NCBI GenBank assembly: GCA_003646525.1
Contig: QMKU01000076.1
Location: 1 to 6,427, forward strand
Direction of reading: 5' to 3'
DNA from: Campylobacterota bacterium
GTDB lineage: Bacteria > Campylobacterota > Campylobacteria > Campylobacterales > Sulfurovaceae
DNA: 6,427 nucleotides
Shown here: piece after piece, positions 1 to 5,335 of the stretch
Numbering within the stretch: position 1 is the stretch's first letter
How the letters are laid out: the number at the start of each line of letters is the position of its first letter
Made by a program: the position numbers and the translations under genes
The notes under the pieces: model-generated
Seen by the model: the letters and a program-made list of their open reading frames with translations, nothing else
What the model was told of the DNA's origin: nothing
Databases searched by the model: none

Positions 1-448
1 CACCTGTTATTTTGTCTCGATAGATCGATCTAAACCTTTTGATATAATCTCTATCTACTGAGAGTTTCTTAACAATATCATCAAAAGAAGATCCCATCTC
101 AAAGGAAGTATGAATAGGTCCTTCTACTTGCCCTTTAAGGCTCCTTGCTCTTCCATCCCAGAATTGATTGACATTATAAACTGCATTTAAAACAGTGGGA
201 GCATTTCTAATGCCTACTTTTTTATCTATACCTATAGAGATAGCGATATTGTCATCACCACCCTCATCTAAAAAATGACAACTAGCACATGATATAGTGT
301 TATCATGACTCAATCTTGTATCAAAAAATAGTTTTTTGCCCAGCAGAGCTTTTTCATAATTATATTTTACCGTTAAAGGGATAGGAGTGATCAACTCTTG
401 TGAAAACAGTACTGCCGTAGTGATCAAAAATAGTATTATTCTTTTCAT
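1..448 (-). CDS. Di-heme cytochrome c peroxidase (MauG/CcpA family), N-terminal part
   Basis: The first 149 codons read open from an ATG at 448 to the left edge; the family is usually about 320-350 residues, so more than half lies outside. Residues 1-17 form a Sec-type signal peptide (MKRIILFLITTAVLFS, then QE), pointing to a periplasmic protein. The heme c site is CASCH at residues 54-58, preceded by the family motif LFFDTRLSHDNTISC (40-54). It is followed by SIGIDKKVGIRNAPTVLNA (71-89) and QFWDGRA (95-101), all hallmarks of the N-terminal heme domain of bacterial di-heme peroxidases. Family members reduce H2O2 to water with electrons from small cytochromes; MauG-type relatives instead oxidise protein substrates, and the missing C-terminal half is needed to choose. 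A ribosome site (TAGGAG) lies 8 nt before the ATG. The gene is divergent from the response regulator and may be its target (inference). Confidence 0.93.
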   Translation of the reverse strand, partial: MKRIILFLITTAVLFSQELITPIPLTVKYNYEKALLGKKLFFDTRLSHDNTISCASCHFLDEGGDDNIAISIGIDKKVGIRNAPTVLNAVYNVNQFWDGRARSLKGQVEGPIHTSFEMGSSFDDIVKKLSVDRDYIKRFRSIYRDKITG

Positions 449-467
449 TATTTAACTCCTAGATTTT

Positions 468-480
468 CTATACCATTATA
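468..480 (-). promoter_or_regulatory. Probable promoter of the di-heme peroxidase gene
   Basis: On the minus strand a perfect TATAAT occupies 480-475, about 27 nt before the ATG at 448, which puts transcription start near 468. A TG directly precedes it. No good -35 hexamer is visible at the right distance, which is usual for sigma70 promoters in Campylobacterota. The -10 box lies only 26 bp from the -10 box of the divergent regulator gene, so the two promoters are packed back to back. Confidence 0.6.
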
Positions 481-503
481 CATGACAATTCTAATGTAAT
501 TTT

Positions 504-512
504 TGATACAAT
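504..512 (+). promoter_or_regulatory. Extended -10 promoter of the response regulator gene
   Basis: TGATACAAT fits the extended -10 form TG-N-TACAAT (TG at 504-505, hexamer at 507-512). Transcription would start near 519, leaving a leader of about 23 nt before the ATG at 542. This matters for gene calling: an in-frame upstream TTG at 503 overlaps the promoter element itself and would lie upstream of the transcript start, so it cannot be the start codon if this promoter is used. Confidence 0.6.
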
Positions 513-541
513 CTAAAGATTCTAAAGCTAAAGAGATAATA

Positions 542-1213
542 ATGCTAAAAAAACTTAAGATATTGATTATTGAAGATGATGAAGCTGCCTCATTTTTAAT
601 GGCAAATTTCTTAAAAGAGAGTGGTTTTTTAGTCGATACAGTTGCTACAGCAACTGATGGGATAAGTCATCTCAAAAATATAAAATATGCACTACTTCTA
701 CTAGACCTAAACCTGCCAGATTTTAATGGTTTTGATGTTTTGAGTAGTATCAAAACATCTATTGTGATGCCTGTCATTGTAGTAAGTGCCTATGGTGACA
801 CCAATACAAAGGTAAAATCTTTTAAATATGGTGCTAGTGACTACTTAACAAAACCAATAGACTTTTTGGAGTTAGAAGCCAGAATATGGGCACTTCTAAG
901 CAGAAAAGAGAATATTAAACTTCAAGATGATCAAGATAAGTCTATCTTTGCAATAGAAAAAAATCAGATATTCTTCAAAGATAGGGCTTTGCAACTAACC
1001 GCAGTAGAGTTTGAGATTTTATCACTATTTATAAAAAATAGTGGTCAAATCGTATCAAGAGATCTATTAACATACTCCATATCATCAATAAAATCACATA
1101 GATTACTGGACAATCACATAAAAAACATCAGAAAGAAGATAGAAGAGGATAGCTCCAAACCAATCTATCTAAAAACAGAGTATGGTGTCGGGTATAGATT
1201 GGTAGATGCCTAA
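542..1213 (+). CDS. OmpR/PhoB-family response regulator, winged-helix DNA-binding
   Basis: A 223-residue two-domain transcription regulator of typical family length. The receiver domain (about residues 5-120) has the acidic pocket E11-D12-D13, the phospho-acceptor D55 in LLLLDLNLPD, the switch residue S82 in VVSAYGD, and K104 in the LTKP motif. The C-terminal winged helix (about 130-223) shows LTAVEFEILSLF, the helix region around IVSRDLLTYSI, DNHIKNIRKKI, and the closing YLKTEYGVGYRL, all characteristic of OmpR/PhoB proteins. Phosphorylation of D55 by a histidine kinase would normally promote dimerisation and DNA binding. No kinase gene is in the window, so it is an orphan here, although a partner could lie beyond the left edge. 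The ATG at 542 is chosen over the TTG at 503 because AAAGAG (530-535) sits 6 nt upstream and the protein then begins directly at strand 1 (MLKKLKILIIEDD). The likely target includes the divergent peroxidase gene (inference). Confidence 0.95.
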   Translation: MLKKLKILIIEDDEAASFLMANFLKESGFLVDTVATATDGISHLKNIKYALLLLDLNLPDFNGFDVLSSIKTSIVMPVIVVSAYGDTNTKVKSFKYGASDYLTKPIDFLELEARIWALLSRKENIKLQDDQDKSIFAIEKNQIFFKDRALQLTAVEFEILSLFIKNSGQIVSRDLLTYSISSIKSHRLLDNHIKNIRKKIEEDSSKPIYLKTEYGVGYRLVDA

Positions 1214-1248
1214 GGAACTACAGCCTAAGAATAACAGATAACAGATAC

Positions 1249-1299
1249 TTGGAGTAGGGACTTCAGTCCCGTCAGACGGGACTGAAGTCCCTACTCCAA
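1249..1299. repeat. 51-bp perfect inverted repeat, REP-like double palindrome
   Basis: Two perfect 25-nt arms (1249-1273 and 1275-1299) flank the single base A1274. Each arm contains its own smaller palindrome: GGGACTTCAGTCCC (1257-1270) on the left and GGGACTGAAGTCCC (1278-1291) on the right. Each small palindrome is bordered on its outer side by GTAG (1254-1257, overlapping the hairpin by one base) or its complement CTAC (1291-1294). Two hairpins with a GTAG-type tetranucleotide in opposite orientation match the layout of paired REP elements (BIMEs) mobilised by RAYT transposases. It lies between two convergent genes, where transcripts from both sides would form a very stable hairpin. It could block read-through or exonucleases, but neither strand has a U-rich tail after the stem, so it is not a standard intrinsic terminator. 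Confidence 0.85.
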
Positions 1300-1345
1300 A
1301 ATACTTAACTTTTGGGAGTTATTTCTACTCTATTCCTAAAGGATA

Positions 1346-1987
1346 CTACTTCTCCATCTTCCGTATACCCCACAGAAACCTATCTTTATAAAAGCCCTTG
1401 TCCAATTCTGAGATAGTGACTCCATATGCTTTGCCTGAGCTGGAGTGGATGAACTTGCCATCTCCTAGATAGATTCCGCTATGGTTGACATGGTGGCGAT
1501 TGGCAGTATCAAAAAATAAAATATCACCTTTTTTGATCTCTTTACGATTGAGGTGTTTTCCCGCTTTAGATTGTGCTAGTGATGAGCGGGGTATCACTAT
1601 ATCATTGGTTTTGAAAAGATAGTAGACAAATCCAGAGCAGTCGAAGTGATCGGGTCCTGCTTTGGCAGTTGCATAGCTGTTGCCCAGTTTACTTTTTGCT
1701 AAGGTGATCAATCCAGCGATTTTATCTGTTGGAAGTATAGAGTTGTTTTTACTGTTTTGATCACTGCTGCTATTTAAATCATCCATATGCTTGAAGAGCA
1801 GTTTGATCTGGTTGTTATTTTCATCCATGATAACTTCACACTTTTCATCATAACTGAGCGTAAGTACGATCTGTGTAGACTCACTCTGTGCGAGATCGAT
1901 ATGGAGCTTACAATCAAGCGACTCTACACCACCATGTGCCTGAAGCCATAGACTTGACAACAAAACACTATTTATAACTTTGGTCAT
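1346..1987 (-). CDS. Exported NlpC/P60-family peptidoglycan hydrolase
   Basis: A 213-residue protein whose C-terminal half (about 88-213) is an NlpC/P60 cysteine peptidase domain, the fold that cuts peptide bonds in the stem or cross-link of peptidoglycan. The nucleophile is C117 in FDCSGFVYYLF. The catalytic histidine is H169 in HVNHSGIYLGDGKFIH and the third polar residue is H181. The motif KKGDILFF (152-159) is also typical. Residues 1-19 look like an uncleaved or weakly defined signal peptide (TKVINSVLLSSLWLQAHG), implying action in the periplasm. Residues 25-68 are predicted to be beta-rich and carry two cysteines (C26, C50) that could pair; I do not recognise this part. A Ser/Asn-rich linker (71-83) joins it to the catalytic domain. 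The ATG at 1987 is preferred over a TTG one codon upstream; AGGG (minus strand, 1998-1995) lies 7 nt before it. The gene converges on the response regulator. Confidence 0.93.
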   Translation of the reverse strand: MTKVINSVLLSSLWLQAHGGVESLDCKLHIDLAQSESTQIVLTLSYDEKCEVIMDENNNQIKLLFKHMDDLNSSSDQNSKNNSILPTDKIAGLITLAKSKLGNSYATAKAGPDHFDCSGFVYYLFKTNDIVIPRSSLAQSKAGKHLNRKEIKKGDILFFDTANRHHVNHSGIYLGDGKFIHSSSGKAYGVTISELDKGFYKDRFLWGIRKMEK

Positions 1988-2007
1988 CAATCATCCCTAT
2001 ATTTCTT

Positions 2008-2020
2008 TTTTGCTATCATA
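2008..2020 (-). promoter_or_regulatory. Possible promoter of the NlpC/P60 gene
   Basis: On the minus strand TATGAT at 2020-2015 is a reasonable -10 box, with transcription starting near 2008 and a leader of about 20 nt to the ATG at 1987. The surrounding DNA is very AT-rich and offers other weaker candidates, so the exact site is uncertain. Confidence 0.4.
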
Positions 2021-2114
2021 TCCAAATATATTTCATATTTCTGTTTAGCCTACAACAAGAATCAACAATCTCAATTTGAGCATATCCGCATAATTACTTT
2101 AGAAATAAATTTTA

Positions 2115-2130
2115 ATGGTAAAATAACCAT
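2115..2130. promoter_or_regulatory. Dyad symmetry over the operon -10 box, candidate operator
   Basis: ATGGT (2115-2119) and ACCAT (2126-2130) are perfect inverted copies separated by 6 bp, and they enclose most of the -10 hexamer. The symmetry extends outwards imperfectly: AAATT (2107-2111) on the left matches AATTT (2131-2135) on the right, with a 3-nt offset. A repressor bound here would occlude RNA polymerase. The arms are short and the region is AT-rich, so chance is possible. Confidence 0.35.
2116..2124 (+). promoter_or_regulatory. Extended -10 promoter of the helicase-methyltransferase operon
   Basis: TGGTAAAAT fits TG-N-TAAAAT (TG at 2116-2117, hexamer 2119-2124), placing the start of transcription near 2131 and leaving a leader of about 24 nt. 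No strong -35 box is present. This is the only good promoter seen upstream of the two-gene operon, and a dyad symmetry (2115-2130) is centred on the -10 hexamer. Confidence 0.55.
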
Positions 2131-2144
2131 AATTTATCTATCTT

Positions 2145-2157
2145 AGGAAGTGTAGTG
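2145..2157 (+). promoter_or_regulatory. Ribosome binding site that fixes the GTG start of the helicase gene
   Basis: AGGAAG at 2145-2150 precedes GTG at 2155. No in-frame ATG occurs between the upstream stop codon TAA (2119-2121) and the PLD domain start, so GTG with this Shine-Dalgarno site is the best supported initiation point. Confidence 0.7.
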
Positions 2158-5100
2158 AGTTCAAAATTTTTCACAAATCGAGAGAGTAATACTCTAGAAA
2201 ATCGCCTCAAAGATATACTAACTTACCATAATGGTATCACTCATCTTGAATTTCTCATAGGATATTTTCGTATTAGTGGATTTAGTAAAATTGCTACACT
2301 TTTAAAAGATATTACTCATTCGCGTATCTTGGTTGGTATCAATATTGATAAGTTAACACTAGAAGCAAAAGAGGCTGGCATAAAACTAAATCTAATGGAT
2401 TTTGAAAAGATGAGTGGTCGATTTGTGGAAGAGCAACTAGTAGGGCTCAACAAAGAGTCCTATTCTCAAGAAGTTGATGAGAGTGTTATTCTATTTGCTC
2501 AAATGCTAGCAGAGGAAAAGATCGAGATTCGCATATCTCCTGAGAAAAACATCCACTCCAAAATATATATTCTCCGTGAAGATGAGATAATCAGGCATGA
2601 CGGAAGCATAGAATACCTAGGCTCAGTTATCACAGGATCATCCAATCTAACCGAAAATGGACTCTCTAAAAACTTTGAGTTCAATGTAGAACTACGAGAT
2701 AGTGATGATATAGCTTTTGCACTAGAAGAGTTCAACAACTTATGGGCAAGTGGTATTGAGATCTCAGACAAAGATGTAGATAGTATCAAAGCAAAATCTC
2801 ACCTAAGAGATATAACTCCCCATGAGCTCTATATGAAGTTTCTCATAGAACACTTTGATGACCGTATTGATTATGACCCAAACATGATACGCAATCTCCC
2901 CAAAGGCTACATGAAGTTAGCATATCAACAAGATGCCGTGACAGAGGGACTCTCCAAGATCAAAAAACACAATGGTTTTTTCTTAGCTGATGTAGTAGGT
3001 CTAGGCAAAACAGTCACGGCTGCTATGGTCGTCCAAAAGCTACTGCCTAGTATAGAGGGTGAAGTACTTGTCATAGCCCCACCCTCTATACAGCAGGAGT
3101 GGAGTGAAACCTTTGAGCGGTTCGAGATAGGCAAACAGAGGAATTACGACATCAGGTCATTAGGTAAGTTAGAGAGCATCAGAGATACTGCCAAATACTC
3201 TCTAGTGATCATAGATGAGTCACACAAGTTCAAAAACTACGCAACGAGCAGATATGCACAGCTAGAACGAATATGCAAAGAGCAGATCAACTACAAAAAA
3301 AAGGTAATACTCATCTCTGCAACACCACTAAACAACAGACCGATGGATATCGCCAATCAACTCTATCTGTTTCAAGATAAAAGAAATTCGACAATAGCTT
3401 CTTATCCTAACCTCGAAACTTTTTTTGCTAAGGTAGACAAAGATTACAAAGAGATCATCGCACCAAGCAAAGATGATAAGCCTATTGATATAGTGAAACT
3501 GAAAGAGCTTTCATTGAGAGTTCGTGAGTCTATATTGCGTGAAGTGATGGTGAGGCGTACACGAACAGATATACAAACGCATGATATGTATGCCAAGGAT
3601 ATCGAAGAGCAAGGGCTGAGTATACCAGATGTAGAGCCGATCAAAGAGATAGCCTATGAGATGAGTGATTCTCTTTTGGAAATATTCTCTGATACTATTA
3701 ATAAACTTACTGATGAACTTCAATATGAACGATATAAGATTCTAGGATATATCAAGCCAAAATCTCGTGTCAAATATGGAAAAGTAAGTAAAAATATCTT
3801 TGAGAGAGGTGCTTTAGAGTTAGCAAACCTAATGAGAAATATGCTCATCAAGAGATTTGAGAGTTCATTTCATGCATTCAAAACAACACTGAACCGACAA
3901 GAGAAGCATCTAAGAGGTCTCATACAGATGTTTGATGATGACAACATACTACTAGGCTCAAAGGTCAATATATTTGATATATTAGAAGATGAAGATAGTG
4001 CCGAAGAGAAGATAGAGTCGATGCTAGAGAAGGGTAATGTCAAGGTATTTGAAGCATCTGATTTTTTAGATGGATACAAAGAGAGGCTTGAAAAAGAACT
4101 ACTGATATTTGAACGACTCAATCAAACATGGGCTACCGTAAAAGAAGATCCAAAACTCGATTCGTTTAGAGATATCTTGAAGAAAAACAGAGGCAAAAAG
4201 ATAGTGGTCTTTACAGAGTCCAAACAGACAGCTATATATCTCGAAAAGAGTTTAAAAGAGTTCAATACTCTTTGTGTGCATGGTGGTAATAGAGACAAAC
4301 TCAAAGATATCATAAGAGAAAACTTTGATGCTAACTATGACGAGAAGAGACAAAAGAACGATTTTGATATCATCATCACTACTGATACTCTCAGTGAAGG
4401 GGTCAATATGCATCGTGGCAATATCATCTACAACTATGATATCCCATGGAATGCCACACGCCTTATGCAACGGATAGGACGCATCAACCGTATCGGGACA
4501 AAACATGAAAAGATTTATGTCAACAACTTCATCCCATCTGCTCAGAGTGATGCCCTCATAGAACTCTCTAAAAAAGCCTTTGTGAAGCTCCAGACCTTTC
4601 ACTCGACTCTCGGTGAAGACAATAAGATATATAGCAAAGATGAAGAGGTAGGTACAGTGACACTTTTTGAAGAGGCATCGGATGATATAGATGAAGAGTT
4701 ATCATTTCTCGAAGAGGTTAGAGAGTTCAAAAAAGCAAAACCCAAACAGTTCAAATATCTACAAAGTCTCCCTGCCAAGATACGCGTCCAAAGAGAAGAC
4801 AAGGAGATAAGAAACGGCTCTTTCGTCTTCATCAAAAATGACAAGGCAAAGAGTTATATTTTTGCAAATGACAGCCTATGTCACCCAGTTAGCTTTATCA
4901 AGATGGCAAAATACCTCAAAGTCTCTCCTAACACACAAGGTATCATGCCATTGAGGGATTTCCACTACACACAAGTGGCAAAAGCCCTAGAGCATTATGA
5001 CCATGAACTCTCCAAAATCATACAAACCTCTAACACCAAAAGAGTAGAGAACCCCACAGACAAAAAAGCACTGCGACTACTCAAAGGGTGGTTCAACAAG

Positions 5101-5331
5101 GGCACTATCAAGAGAGAGACTTATGGTATATTTAGGAAGATTATCGAGGATGGCAAGTTGTTAAATCTGAGTAAAAAGATCAAGGTTTTAGAGGGGAAAT
5201 CTGCTCACGAAGTAGTAGCAGAGTTAGAAAAACTCCAGATAGAGTATAGTTTGCAAGTAGATAGCAGTAGTGAAAAACGCATCAAACGAGAGATCGAAGT
5301 GATACTCTCTGAGACATTTATAAAGGCTTAG
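2155..5331 (+). CDS. PLD-nuclease/SNF2-family helicase fusion, defence or restriction translocase
   Basis: A 1058-residue protein. Residues about 1-205 form a phospholipase-D-type (HKD) nuclease domain: H134-S-K136, then GSSNLTENGL with N164, and E175 in NFEFNVEL. This H-K-N-E order is seen in PLD-type nucleases of the Nuc/BfiI kind. The SNF2 ATPase follows: YQQDAV (257-262), Walker A GLGKT with K285 (282-286), the DESH box (354-357), SATP (388-391), VVFTES (684-689), TTDTLSEGVNM (742-752) and the arginine-finger motif QRIGRINRIG (772-781). All helicase motifs are intact, so active ATP-driven movement on DNA is expected. An insertion of about 190 residues (490-680, partly acidic and helical) separates the two RecA lobes; residues 820-1058 match nothing I can name. 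Such N-terminal PLD/SNF2 fusions are a known but poorly studied family. The GTG start is set by AGGA (2145-2148) 6 nt upstream and an in-frame stop at 2119-2121. Coupled to the methyltransferase gene downstream, it most likely supplies translocation and possibly cleavage in a restriction-type defence (inference). Confidence 0.9.
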   Translation: MSSKFFTNRESNTLENRLKDILTYHNGITHLEFLIGYFRISGFSKIATLLKDITHSRILVGINIDKLTLEAKEAGIKLNLMDFEKMSGRFVEEQLVGLNKESYSQEVDESVILFAQMLAEEKIEIRISPEKNIHSKIYILREDEIIRHDGSIEYLGSVITGSSNLTENGLSKNFEFNVELRDSDDIAFALEEFNNLWASGIEISDKDVDSIKAKSHLRDITPHELYMKFLIEHFDDRIDYDPNMIRNLPKGYMKLAYQQDAVTEGLSKIKKHNGFFLADVVGLGKTVTAAMVVQKLLPSIEGEVLVIAPPSIQQEWSETFERFEIGKQRNYDIRSLGKLESIRDTAKYSLVIIDESHKFKNYATSRYAQLERICKEQINYKKKVILISATPLNNRPMDIANQLYLFQDKRNSTIASYPNLETFFAKVDKDYKEIIAPSKDDKPIDIVKLKELSLRVRESILREVMVRRTRTDIQTHDMYAKDIEEQGLSIPDVEPIKEIAYEMSDSLLEIFSDTINKLTDELQYERYKILGYIKPKSRVKYGKVSKNIFERGALELANLMRNMLIKRFESSFHAFKTTLNRQEKHLRGLIQMFDDDNILLGSKVNIFDILEDEDSAEEKIESMLEKGNVKVFEASDFLDGYKERLEKELLIFERLNQTWATVKEDPKLDSFRDILKKNRGKKIVVFTESKQTAIYLEKSLKEFNTLCVHGGNRDKLKDIIRENFDANYDEKRQKNDFDIIITTDTLSEGVNMHRGNIIYNYDIPWNATRLMQRIGRINRIGTKHEKIYVNNFIPSAQSDALIELSKKAFVKLQTFHSTLGEDNKIYSKDEEVGTVTLFEEASDDIDEELSFLEEVREFKKAKPKQFKYLQSLPAKIRVQREDKEIRNGSFVFIKNDKAKSYIFANDSLCHPVSFIKMAKYLKVSPNTQGIMPLRDFHYTQVAKALEHYDHELSKIIQTSNTKRVENPTDKKALRLLKGWFNKGTIKRETYGIFRKIIEDGKLLNLSKKIKVLEGKSAHEVVAELEKLQIEYSLQVDSSSEKRIKREIEVILSETFIKA

Positions 5332-5335
5332 GATG
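5322..5335 (+). promoter_or_regulatory. Translational coupling junction between helicase and methyltransferase genes
   Basis: The helicase stop TAG (5329-5331) is followed by one base and then the ATG (5333) of the next gene. The ribosome site AAAGG (5322-5326) lies inside the last codons of the helicase gene, 6 nt before the ATG. This arrangement implies one mRNA and coordinated synthesis of the two proteins. Confidence 0.8.

Noticed and set aside
21..32. 12-bp perfect palindrome TAGATCGATCTA
   Set aside because: It lies inside the peroxidase coding sequence in ordinary codons (RSIYR region), and a 12-bp palindrome alone in an AT-rich gene is not strong evidence of a site.
503..541. N-terminal extension of the response regulator from a TTG at 503
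   Set aside because: The TTG overlaps the extended -10 element and would precede the transcript start. The ATG at 542 has a ribosome site and gives a normal receiver-domain N terminus.
1249..1299. Standard bidirectional intrinsic terminator
   Set aside because: The stem is very strong, but no run of T follows it on either strand, so a canonical Rho-independent terminator cannot be claimed.
2070..2080. Small palindrome CTCAATTTGAG between the divergent promoters
   Set aside because: Arms of 5 bp with no second copy and no position-specific relation to either -10 box; it is likely chance.
2499..4844. Several minus-strand open frames of 60-116 codons inside the helicase gene
   Set aside because: They are shadows of a well-conserved coding frame with all helicase motifs. 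Their products are serine/isoleucine-rich, low-complexity antisense translations with no recognisable domain.
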